From positions 1,860,001-1,924,000 of the forward strand of contig JAETXT010000004.1 in the NCBI GenBank assembly GCA_019188255.1: a stretch of 64,000 nucleotides of DNA. Direction: 5' to 3'. How positions within the stretch are numbered: position 1 is the stretch's first letter; each line of letters begins with the position of its first letter. Both the position numbers and the translations under genes were made by a program. The notes under the pieces were generated by a model, which did not search any database, was not told the origin of the DNA, and saw nothing but the letters and a program-made list of their open reading frames with translations. The DNA is from Verticillium longisporum. Its lineage: Eukaryota > Ascomycota > Sordariomycetes > Glomerellales > Plectosphaerellaceae. Of the stretch, positions 34,281 through 45,237 are shown piece by piece.

Positions 34281-36939
34281 ATGGCCTACCGTCCGTTCCG
34301 CGAAGTAACCGTGGGGAAATGCCAGGTGCAGACGGCGACAGCACGCGTGAGCATTCTGCAGAGCCCCTGTGCGAAATGCCATACTGACACCTTCCCCATG
34401 TACACAGTTTGGCCCAGACGTGATCGACGTCGTACGAGAACGAGACAGTGACTTCCACCAGTCTTCGGACGGCACCGTCCAGCACGACCTCACCAACGGC
34501 GTACCGACAGGCCAGTTCTACACCGGCGGTCCGCCTGCCAGCGTCAATGGCGAACCTGTCTCTCCTGAGAGGAGAGTCCCGCGGATGCCCTACTACCGCA
34601 ACAACCTAACTGCCTTGTCGCAGAAATACAACGTAGGAACCCCCGCCACTACCCTGCTCTGCTCTGCTCTGCGCACGACGTTCGATCCCAACTGACATGC
34701 CCCTCCTCAGCTCTACTTTGTCGCCTACGAGAACCGCCTCTTCGTCTACCGCCCTCGAGATGTGCCACGACAGACGATTCCCGAAGATGCCGATCTCATC
34801 CTTGCGACGGGTCCCGACCGAATGTCCGAGTACGTGGGCGGCACCATGGACCGCCGCTTCTCTCACCAGGCCAACGCCATCACGACGGGATTCCTCGGTC
34901 ACCAGGAGATTGTCCTGCTTGTGTTTGACGACGGGTCGGTTATCGCATATTATACCAAACACATTGCCGAATACGTCCTCCTCCATGTTCGACCACCCGG
35001 CGCCGCTGCCAGCGCGGTCAAGGCGGCCCCGATCCCGCGGCCGTTCTTTCGCGAAAACGTCGGCTCCTCAGCCTGGGGCGTCGCTGTTCACCAGGAATCT
35101 CGCCTCATAGCCGTCAGCTCCAACCGACGCGAGGTCACCGTCTTCGCCTTTGGTCTCTCAAAGCAGCCGGGGGGCGCCAAGAAGGGACACAAGCACGACT
35201 TTCCCGTCGCGCTCGTGGCGGGCCGCAAGCGCAACTGGCGCATCGTCCTGCTCCTGGGGGAGGAGGGACACAACATCCCCAACGTTTCGTTCTGGGACGA
35301 CAAGAACGGGCTCGCCGAGAAGGTGTGCGCGGTAGACATCTACGGCAACACCTGGATTCTCGACATCTGGAAGCCCTGCACTGCTCCGTATCGGATCGCG
35401 CATAGCGACCAGGGCAGTGCGAACATGATCAGGGTGCCACAGGGGTAAGCAAGGCCATTCGTGCCATCTCACTCCGCATGTATTCTTTGGCACTGACGCG
35501 CTCGTCGTAGCGGCTGGGGTGTCATGGTCGTACCTCTCACAGGTGCAATGCGCGCGACGACGTCGAGTGATGCGTTTGGCACCAAGAAGCCTACCACTGT
35601 CGAATACGAGATTCGGACAGCACCGGGCTTTGCGCATACGAGCGTGATAGACATATCGGAGAGCCTCAACCACGTCCGCGATAGCCCGATTCACGGGCTG
35701 CAGCTGCCTGCTACGCTTCTGCACATGAACCCTCCAAACCAGTTGATAGCGGCCATCTTTGGTCAGGGAGTCGGCCTTGGTCTAGATGACAGTACATCTG
35801 AGCACGAAGACGATGATGACGATAACGATGACGAGGAAGAAGACGACGACGACGACGACGAAGGCAGTGGGGCTGGCCTGGTTGGAGACGCGATTGGAAC
35901 GAATTTGTACAGCGAACACAATGTCGACGGTGGTGCACCGCTTGAGCCTCCCGACACACCCCTCTCTCTGGCAAGTGACGGGAGCCAAGAATATGACGAT
36001 ATGGAGGACGCTCTCGACTCCAACAGCAGCGGGCTCGTCTGGCCCTGGGAACTCACAGGGAGCAGCACGATAGATCTAGCCGAATTCGCGCCACAAATCA
36101 GCTCTCCACTGACAGGCGCCATACCTCTTCATCCCCAGATGGTGGAAAATGTCGCAGCTCAGTCCAAGATCATCTTCCAAGGCACCATGAACGGTCGTCG
36201 CCTGCCGTCACAAAAGCTGCACACCGTCCAGAACTTCTGGCTTGACATGCTTTACCTGCCACATACAGGCAAAGTCTACGCCTTCCAGTCCTCTTTCCAC
36301 CACAAGGCCACATTTCTCCGGCGCAGCCTCGAGGTCAACCGCAACACGACGCCCCAGGATCCCGCCACCCTGAGGGATATCACGAGCCGTGCGTGCCTAT
36401 TACGCACGTACACGACCGACATTGAGATGCGGCGCCTCTCGACCCCGCACCGCGCCGTCATCTGCCGCTCTGTCACGAGCGCTCAACCACACCACCCCGT
36501 ATTCCGCCACATGGCACGTCTAAACATGCTGCTACGCGTTCCGGAGCTGTCACTCGTCATCGTCGGCTCGGCAGTCGGGCAGGTCGTCCTGCTGACGCCC
36601 ACGACGGGCGACCGCGGCGTCAACTTTGCCGACGAGCGCAAGGGCCACGCACCCCAGGGAACGGACTGGTCCACTCGCCACGGATTCCGCATCGACTGGG
36701 TGCTGCCGACGCAGACGGACGAGGACGCCGGACGCAGGCCCGCGAGGCCGCTGTATGGCATCGCCGTCGGGCCCGTGCAGGAGGGCGGCGCGGAGGGCAT
36801 GCTGCTGGCGCGGCCAGAGGGCAAGACCACGGCCGGGCCGGGGTCGAGACGATATAGGCTCATGCTGCACTACAGAGACCACACCATCCTGTCGTACGAG
36901 CTCAGCCGGAACGACGATTATCGGCTCGAGATTGTTTGA
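34281..36939 (+). CDS. CRT10: Crt10 family protein (regulator of ribonucleotide reductase expression)
   Basis: The proposed exons are 34281-34346, 34408-34632, 34711-35444 and 35511-36939, with introns of 61, 78 and 66 nt (GTGAGC, GTAGGA and GTAAGC donors). They give about 817 residues in one clean frame. The body matches the fungal Crt10 family: LTALSQKYNLYFVAYENRL, ETIPEDADLIL-like segments, HQANAITTGFLGHQEIVLL, FRENVGSSAWGVAVHQESRL and NFWLDMLYLPHTGKVYAF. These are WD/beta-propeller-like blades. An acidic run of about 20 Asp/Glu at 35806-35862 interrupts the fold, a probable flexible loop. In yeast, Crt10 represses RNR genes and its loss confers hydroxyurea resistance. The first 22 codons are my best splice guess (ATG at 34281, CTGAC branch site in intron 1); an alternative ATG at 34237 gives poorer splicing. 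The rest is secure. Confidence 0.85.
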
Positions 36940-39900
36940 GCGACCTGGCCTCGGACGACGGGTTCGCTCGGGGCCCACTCTCCGAGCCCGTGGTTCGGCG
37001 TTCGTAGTCTCTACGGGGGTGGATTCCACGATGAGCTCGCCTCCTGTTGATGCATTGGCGTTTGCATGGGATTTTTCAAGTTTGTGTTTTGGTTTCGGCA
37101 TTGTGCTGTGGGCCCGGGCTGGAAGAAAGCTCTTTTAGGTTCAGTGATCGTCGCTTGACGACGCAACGAGGTTATGACGAGAAGATACCCAGAGTAATGA
37201 AATTCTTCGATCCTTTGTGGATGACTGGAATGCTATGCCTTGTATGTGATGATTGCGCTGGTGGCACGTACCACAACCTTGCGTTCACGTTCTGCGGGCT
37301 TGCGGGTGTTTGGCATTTCAAGCTCACGACTCTTCTTCGTTGTCGAGCCGAAGTTCCTCCCCAAGCTCATCTAGGGCTGTTGCGCAAAGTAAAGCAAGGA
37401 TTCTTGTGGCGGTGTACACCCCGCGGTCACTGGCATGCGCTCCTATGTGCACTGATGGTGCTCTGAGGCTTGGTGTCGATGGGCCAATATACTCGAGGGA
37501 GTTCAACATGACCTCGTCCTGTATCACATGGACCGACCGCCAGCCCTATGGTGGACGTTCTGCTCATAACAAACGAGGAAACACCGAGGCCATCCCATGG
37601 AGACTCAACACAGAGAGGTGCGTACAAGGACTTGAGCACGTTTCTCCCCTCGACTGGTCGTGATGCAACGCACATGCCTGACATGCCCCCTGATACCGTA
37701 CCGATACTTTCTCCCCCTGACAGCTGTAGGAGAGAGTCTTACCGGGCTCGAAGCCTCTCCGGATTCAGCATGAGCGCGGACCTGTTGTGTCTCGACGGAA
37801 TAGTCATCTCGATGCCGGGTTCGAATGGCTCCATCACGTTCTTGAGCGTCGCCGACGTCAGTGGCCATGAGCTATGCAGTGCTGCGCACCACACCGCCAC
37901 TATAAAACCACAGCAAGCGATATGTGCTGCCCGCGCCACGAGCCCCGAAGCTGTCTTGACGGAAAACAGGACGGTGTCGGCTGCTGGGCCAGCCTGTAGT
38001 CGATGCCCGGGATAGACGTGCTGGTTCTTATCCCCCATTCAACCATTCGCTTGTCGAATAGGTTAAAGCACATGTATCTGTGACTTTGCGGCAAGAGATT
38101 AAAGGGAGAATCGTTCCTTATTCACTCGAGGTTCCTTTAGAAACGTTCGATGCCATCAGCCGATGCAGACACGAGAGTTCAGGCGCACAGCTCGCGCAAA
38201 GTGGCTGTACGCTCGGCATTCCAAGGCATCAGGAAGCTCCGATGTATTCGGTTGAGCACCAGCGGTGAAGAGCTGGCACGAGAGCTTCAGCACCTAAACA
38301 GCCGCTCGTACTTTCTGCAAGAGAGAATTCGTTCCCACCTAGAAAGAGGGGTAATGCCATCTTTCTCTCAGAGGAGGTGGTTGTGCGGGCTTCAAGACTT
38401 TCCGTCCGCAGACCTATTGCATTGCCAAGATCCACGATGCGACATTCGCCTTGGAACAAGCAACCTTTGCGGCCGAGAAAAAAAAAAGGCAGTATGGGAT
38501 ATTGAACTTAATTCCTGGGAGCTCGGTCCAAGCTTCTATTTATTGCGGCCTAACTAGGATGACGCATTTTCAGGACGAGCAGATGAAGGGCGAGAACACG
38601 ACAAGGAATCAGGGTCGCAGAATTGCTAGTCGAGAAGCCTTTTTTTTTTTTTTGCGAAGAACGGCGAACCTGCACACCGTACGAACAACTTCCGCCGATT
38701 CCAGGAGGCTGATCGATGCGATTCAGCTCTGCAATGCACGTCAATGGGCTCATCGCTTCGTGTATGTCACTTGACCACCAGACATATGAGAAGAGGGGCA
38801 GATCTCGCATGGCGCAGTTCCTGCGGCTTCATTACGTGTAAACAGATAACCTGCCCATGTGTCGTTTCCCAGGCTCTACAATGTATGCTGTCGAGTAGCC
38901 ACGAGGACCAATGTTCGTGTTGTCCGCCGCATATATGATCCAAGTTTGAGTTCCTCTACGCGAACTTAATCAGGGCGCTTGAGCAGCACGCGTTGTACAT
39001 GGTATCACACGTTCAGAGGTGGAAGAGCGCGGATCGAACCGAAATAACAGTCGCATACCAAGAACTTTGATGCACGCGACCGTCGCATAAGAACTGCGTC
39101 GACTGCATCCAAGATAAATCGTTGCTCGGTGTGCTCAAAAGCATGGGTCGCGCGATACAGCTCATGTAGAAGTATCTGGCATGTGTCCAAGCCACCTTCA
39201 AGAGCAACGGCAACGCGCAGGAAGGAAGGAGGATTGTGCGGTCACCATGTTCGGGAAAATGGCGCGCGATCACATGCTGCCCTTTCGCCCATCGGTCCAT
39301 CTTTTCCCCTAAACACGCATCATTCGACCAGTGCAACAGCGTGTCCATGTGGTGACGCGCAAAATCGAAACCTTCCAGAAGGGGAAAGCCTCGACCTCGG
39401 AGAGAGTCGGAAGCATCTAAGCAGCTGGGCAGCAAGAGGTGACAAGCACATTTGACACACCTACCTAGAACGGCTCGAAGGGAGTGGGTGTGGCGGGACC
39501 GCTGGTTCGGGCGTAAGATAAGGCTAACGCTGTCGACGGGACCGCCGGTTTGGGAACCGGGGGCAGTTGGGGCCAACGGGACACATGGGGCGAGAAGGGC
39601 GCGGCGCACGATGACAAGGTGGAAATTTTGAGGGGTTCTGCGATGCAAGGCGGGAGGCGCGTTTTCCATGTCAAACGCAGGGCGACACAGAGGCGGCTCA
39701 AAGAAGCCGGGGTGCAGGTGTTTGAGGTTGTTCGATCTTGGAGTTGGCATGTTCAGGGTGTCGACAGGGCGAAAACACTACGAAGCCCAGACGGGATTCC
39801 AAACCTTAGTTCAAGACTCAGTCGTCCGTGGCCGAGGGCGAGGGCTTTTGCAGCGGTCAGACGCCCTTCCTCTTATGACAGACACTGCGTCAATCGCCAA

Positions 39901-40223
39901 GTCGATCAGCAAGCTGCTCAGACCAGGATGGCAGGTTCTTCGGAATAACCAGCACGAGCCTACAAGACACTATGAAGGGAATCGAATCTTGAATAACGTC
40001 AGTCTTCAAAACGCAGCGCTCCATTGGGCATCGGCAGCCCAGTGCACAGCCGAGGACACATGCCCCCCCTGTCCTGAACGATCGACCCGTGTCTCCCCCC
40101 TTGAGGGCTAAGCTTTCCTGGAGTGGATGGAGCCAAGAAGGGAGGCACCGCATTGGCTGGCAGCTCGGCCGAGGATTGCCCTTTTGTCAGGACAATAACA
40201 AACTGTTGCGTAACATAATGAGA

Positions 40224-40247
40224 TGTGTGTGTGTGTTTGTGTGTGTG
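40224..40247. repeat. (GT)n microsatellite
   Basis: About twelve GT dinucleotides with one T interruption. Confidence 0.9.
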
Positions 40248-40905
40248 CCTTTCCAGCGCGTGGGCGAGCGACAGCGGAGGGCCTAGCATAAGCTGGCAGA
40301 TCGCGAGCGGTGTGTTCACCGTCCGATGAGACGAACCAGACTTCTCCAGATGACGGGGATCCGATGTCGCTGGTGTTCGCCTGTCTGCCGCCGCTGCAGC
40401 GTTCGCTACAGTGTAGTTGATGAGTCGTGGCGATTTGTTGATGAGATGTAAAAAGGTCCTGTCAGGAACGGTAGATCCGTACCAAGACTGGGACCATTGG
40501 TCGAAGCTGAATCCTGGACAGGCTGGGCATTGCGAAGAAGCATTGTCGAGTGGGCGCTTCAACTCTTGCCATCCAGTCGAAGGCTCTCGCGACAGAGGAA
40601 ATCCCACAGGAGGCCCCCTTCCAAGAGAAATTCGCGTTATCGCGGGATTCGATACGAAGCGTGACGAGGCGAGAATGTCATGACAACTGGACAATGGGGG
40701 AATTTGAGGTCCTTGAAGAAGCATGGCCATCCCCGGGAATGACTGAAATGGAGACGAGCGTGAGCCCTGTACTGGTAATAGGCGGACCAGGGGGGCCAGT
40801 TCGCATGCTGTGATAGCATTACGTCCAGATTCTGGACTCCCGCGCAGCACGACCAGTGAGACGCGGCGGATTTTGGTGAGTCAGCTGGCTGGCCAACGGG
40901 GGGGT

Positions 40906-40935
40906 TCGATTGATACTCGATTGATACTCGATTGA
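40906..40935. repeat. 11-bp tandem repeat (TCGATTGATAC)
   Basis: Two perfect copies plus a third partial copy in intergenic DNA. Confidence 0.9.
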
Positions 40936-41689
40936 CGTTTATGGTGGTGCCTGTGATTGACTGGATGCTTTCTCTTATCTTCACACTGCCTCATTAGACG
41001 TCGAGCATGGCGCCCGGGCGTGGTCCGATCAGGCTTTGCTGGCCAATTTCTTGAGGCAGGTTGATCTCGAGACGTCTTGGCGGCAGCAATGACCATGTAA
41101 CGACCAGCGCAGGGTGCCGTCTTTTTCCTAGCGAAGTATTCCCAGCGATGTATAGGAATAGGGCACCGATGACCTGAGCTGCTGATGCCGATGGTGAATG
41201 AATGGGCTGGCTGGTTCCACATGGCTGCGTGCGTGGGAGCACGACATGGCCATGATGCTGTCTTCCATTCCAGGCTGGTGTTCAGGATGAATAGCGGTGG
41301 TACCTGGGTTGCTTCTTTTAGGTGCTGGATGAGGTGAGGCTGGAATTTTGCTGGCGCTGACCGTTTGCAACCCATGGCATTGGGCTTCCGGGGAACAAGT
41401 CCCACCCCACCTTGACTACCTGATCCCACGATGCCATGGATTGCCGTCAGCCCGACTCGTCCTTCTCTAACCCCGGAATTATTCGACGAGAAGGGGTGGA
41501 GGCAGTCTGCTGCATCACGACGCGGCATTCGCCCAGGTGCTTGGTTAAGGTAAGGTAGGCGAGCTGATGTACCGGCGCGTCAGACTGGAGGGATGACATC
41601 CACTTGGGAGTTTGGGGGTCCTGGGTGGTGGACCACAATCATGAGAATGAGCATCATGACAACGGGTGATTTGGTGAGATGCAGCATCG

Positions 41690-41727
41690 AAGCGGGAGCA
41701 GGAAGCGGGAGCAGGAAGCGGGAGCAG
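41690..41727. repeat. 13-bp tandem repeat (AAGCGGGAGCAGG)
   Basis: Three near-perfect direct copies; the last base differs. Confidence 0.9.
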
Positions 41728-41964
41728 CAAAGCAGGCAGGACCCCTGCCGAGTCCCGCACACAGGAAAGTGCGTGGGAGGTGTGCCTGCTTGCTGGGACC
41801 GTGCGTCTATGCTGTACTTGGCACCTACGTACCGATACCCAAATTGGGGCGGACCCCTGCTGAAGCGAGCCTGCCCAGCCGGCACGAGTCGAGGGCGCCT
41901 GCTTCTCTTTGTGCGGTTCGCACCTTCCTAGCCTCGTCCCTATGCTCCAGTGTCGCTGCCGTTC

Positions 41965-41984
41965 TTTTTTTTTTTTTTTTTTTT
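41965..41984. repeat. Poly-T tract
   Basis: Twenty consecutive T, about 780 bp before the transporter start; such tracts disfavour nucleosomes. Confidence 0.95.
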
Positions 41985-42325
41985 GTCCTTCGATGTATCT
42001 CCTCCTAACGCACCCGGTCCCAGCTTCCAGGCTCCCGAGCGGCACCCCCCCTTGGCAGGATCCAGGCCACACCCCCCTTCCCTCTCCCCCACTCCCCTGC
42101 CGTCCAGCTGGTATCTTTCATTTCTGGTCGCTCCACTCTTTTATACACCTGCGAGCAAAATCCGCGACCCTTCTGGCGCGCCCCTTGCCCTTCTCGTCCC
42201 CAAGACCCTCCCACACACGCATGCACTTCCGGATCTCTCGTTTCTCACACCCTGGCCCCTACACACGCATCCACCTCCGTGTGCCCCCCGTACAATGTAC
42301 CGCCCTCCCCCCCCCCATGGCTGTT

Positions 42326-42536
42326 CTTATCAGCCAGGGATCAACGCCAGCACCGGCGCCGGCGTCATGAATGGGATGGGTCGACGGGATGGGACGCTCG
42401 ACTGAGAGATACGACCCTCAGTCGTAGGCAAGGTCAGCCTGGGGTCTTACAATCTCTGGGTCTTCTCTATCTTTTCCCCAGACCCGCGCTGCCAATAGGT
42501 CCCTCCCCCTACCACCGCATCTGGTTCATATATATC
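42326..42536 (+). promoter_or_regulatory. Candidate promoter elements of the ammonium transporter
   Basis: CTTATC (GATAAG on the other strand) at 42326-42331 and CTATCT at 42467-42472 match the GATA sites bound by AreA/NIT2 nitrogen regulators. A CCAAT at 42492-42496 precedes a TATATAT stretch at 42529-42535, about 235 bp upstream of the ATG. Nitrogen repression is expected for Mep genes. The sites are short and could occur by chance. Confidence 0.4.
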
Positions 42537-42766
42537 TCTTGCATCCATCCCTCCTCGCTGTTCCGTCTCGAAAGGTTTCTCGCTCTTCAGTCTCGACTCC
42601 ATCCGTCTCTGGTGATACCCACTTCCACCCATAGAGGTCTCTTGTCTCTACACCCGACAAAAGACTTACACACCCTTCCGACAGTCGAACGAACTCTCGA
42701 CTACCTTTTTTTCCTTCGTCGACACACCTCGTCCCTCGACGTCTCTCACACACGACACAGCCCATC

Positions 42767-44371
42767 ATGTCGTACAGTTGGGTGGGAGCTCCCACGGAGT
42801 TCAATGGCACGAATCCCGACACTGGCGGTGATTCCGGTACGCTGAAGCCCCAACTGTGATCTCCCCACGACACCACTGACCAAAGTTTGCCCAACAGTCA
42901 CCGAGAACCTCAACCAGTGGTACCAGAGCGGCGACCAGGCCTATATCCTCGTCTCCGCTTGCATGGTTCTCATGATGATTCCCGGTATCGCTTTCCTTTA
43001 CTCGGGTCTCGCCCGTCGCAAGTCGGCTCTCTCGCAGCTCTGGGTCGCCATGATGACCTTCTCCGTCTGTGTTTTCCAATGGTACTTCTGGGGCTACACC
43101 CTCGCCTTCAGCGAAACCGCCACCAACGGCTTCATCGGTAACTTGCGCCACTTCGGACTCAAGAACACCCTCGGACAGCCCTCGCCCGGCTCGCCTCTGG
43201 TCCCCGCGCTTCTCTACTCTTTCTACCAGATGATGTTCCTCGCCGTCACCGCCGCCCTGACCGCCGGTGCCACTGCCGAGCGCGGTCGCGTCATTCCCTG
43301 CATGGTCTTCATCTTCTTCTGGGCCACCCTCGTCTACTGCCCCCTAGCCTGCTGGGTCTGGAACGTCAACGGCTGGGCCTTCAACTACGGCGTTCTCGAC
43401 TACGCCGGTGGTGGCCCCGTCGAGATTGGCTCCGGCATGTCCGCTCTCGCCTACTCCTGGGTCCTCGGCCGCCGCAACGAGAAGATGATGCTGAACTTCC
43501 GCCCTCACAACATCTCGCTCATCACCCTCGGCACCGTCTTCCTGTGGTTCGGCTGGCTCGGCTTCAACGGTGGTTCCGCCTTTGGCGCCAACCTCCGTGC
43601 CGTCATGGCTTCGTGGAACTCGTGCCTGACTGCCATGTTCGCCGCCATGGCTTGGTGCCTGCTTGATTACCGCCCCGCCAAGAAGTGGCCCCTGGACGGC
43701 TGGTGCTCTGGCCCCATCTCCGATCCCGTCACCGCCACTCCCTGCTCCGGCTTCATCCCTCCCTGGGCGTCCATCATCCTCGGTGTTGTTGCCGGTGTCG
43801 CCTGCAACTTGGGCACCAAGGTCAAGTTCATCCTCAAGATTGACGACTCGCTCGATGTCTTCGCTGAGCACGGCATCGGTGGTATCGTCGGCCTCATCTT
43901 CAACGCCTTCTTCGCCACCGAGTACATCATCGGCCTCGACGGTGTCAACAACGGCATTCAGGGTGGCTGGATCGACGGCAACTGGAAGCAGATGTACATC
44001 CAGATTGCTTTCATCGTCGCCGCCTCTGCTTACTCGTTCGTCGTCTCGGCCCTCATCGCCAAGGCCATCGACATGGTCCCTGGTCTCAAGCTCCGCGCCT
44101 CGGAGGAGGCGGAGCTCCTCGGCATGGATGACGACCAGCACGGCGAGTTCTCGTACGACTATGTCGAGGTCCGCCGTGACTTCCTTGCCTGGACCCCCAC
44201 CAGACCGAGCCCGCCGGCGAGGGTGTTCGCTTCGTGCCCCAGCACGGCATCGAGGAGCACCAGGTCATGGCCGACCGCAACTCGAACCCCAGCTCGCCAG
44301 AACCCGAGGTCAAGGCTGCGCCTGCTGACTCGGAGGCTGAGACCAAGAGCGAGAAGACGGCTGCCGTCTAA
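42767..44371 (+). CDS. Ammonium transporter, Mep/Amt family, one apparent 3' frameshift
   Basis: Exon 1 (42767-42836, MSYSWVGAPTEFNGTNPD) joins exon 2 (42898 onward) across a 61-nt intron. The Amt fold of about eleven helices is clear: MIPGIAFLYSGLARRKSAL, FQWYFWGYTLAFSETATNGF, WVWNVNGWAFNYGVLDYAGG, FLWFGWLGFNGGSAFGANLR, FAEHGIGGIVGLIFNAFFA. It moves ammonium across the plasma membrane, and some members also signal. The second pore His is present (AEHGIGG), but the first twin-His position is Glu (GGGPVEIGSG), as in yeast Mep1/Mep3 rather than Mep2. The cytosolic tail keeps EAELLGMDDDQHGEFSYDY. At about 44200-44203 the frame slips by one. Adding one base continues TEPAGEGVRFVPQHGIEEHQ to TAA at 44369-44371 (about 514 residues). 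As read, the tail is replaced by an Arg-rich peptide to 44474. Confidence 0.92.
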
Positions 44372-45067
44372 GCTGGTCACAACCAGCAACGGGACGGATG
44401 GAGCAGGGGCAGCAAACGGGTTGAGGCGTTTTTCTTTTTCCTCTCTCTTTCCTCGTATGGAAATTTCGGGATAACACCAGACACAACTGGTACACTTTTT
44501 ATTTGCATTTCTGGTCATTTGAACGGGCAGGCGGCGGGGTTTTCCCATCAAGCCGAACCCACAAGATAGAATATTCCTTTGAGAGCGCGCGATGTATCAA
44601 TACCCACGACTTTACCAGTCGAATACTGAACATTCATCATACTTTGCGGATCCGTTGATTGCTGAGTGACATGGAACTGTGTGCCGTCGCCCTCCGCCTT
44701 GCGCGTGAGCACGCAGCGATACGCAGCCGAGATTTGCCATCAAACTTGTGGTGGCAGGCTACAGCCACGCCAATCGGGCGACGCAGGACGCGAGCTGAAC
44801 ATGGTCTGGGATGTGTGGGCATGACGCAGTTGGTTTAGGCTGTGTGTGAGATGGGATAGCGCCACGCGACTCGCGCTGGCCCCCCCCCGCGCGCGAGATA
44901 ACGACGTGCGCGATGAGTGGCTCGTTTCGCCGCGAGCACTTGTAGGGGGGCCCAGAGAGTTTCGGGCTGAGGTCGTGTCGACAGATGGGCAAGGGGGGCG
45001 CGTTCCCCGATCGAAGGGAAAGCTGAGGAATCGAGAAAGGGGTGGCGTCGCGCCGTGGGCTCATGAA

Positions 45068-45160
45068 CAGCGGCTGGTGGGCAGATTGAGCAGCAGCTGG
45101 TGGGCAGATTGAGGAGCAGCTGGTGGACAGATTGAGCAGCAAGCTGGCGGGAAGATAAGG
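45068..45160. repeat. Imperfect 23-bp minisatellite, about four copies
   Basis: Diverged direct copies of a unit resembling CAGCTGGTGGGCAGATTGAG, some ending AGCAG and some AGGAG; the fourth copy is the most decayed. Confidence 0.85.
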
Positions 45161-45190
45161 CAGACAGAGGAGAGAAGGGGCGTCCACCAG

Positions 45191-45237
45191 TAGAGAGAGG
45201 AGAGAGAGAGGAGAGAGAGAGGAGAGAGAGAGAGAGA
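45191..45237. repeat. GA-rich microsatellite
   Basis: A (GA)n tract with periodic GG interruptions (AGAGAGAGG units), polypurine on the plus strand. Confidence 0.9.

Larger units (their letters stand above)
36940..42766. other. 5.8 kb without a recognised gene, ending in the ammonium transporter promoter
   Basis: No conserved frame was found. The largest are minus 39999-40850 (283 codons) and minus 39013-39750 (245 codons), neither with recognisable domains. The stretch carries several simple repeats (listed separately) and a 20-T run. From about 41940 to 42760 the plus strand is C/T-rich with CCAAT and TATA-like elements and is the promoter/leader of the transporter gene. Confidence 0.55.
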
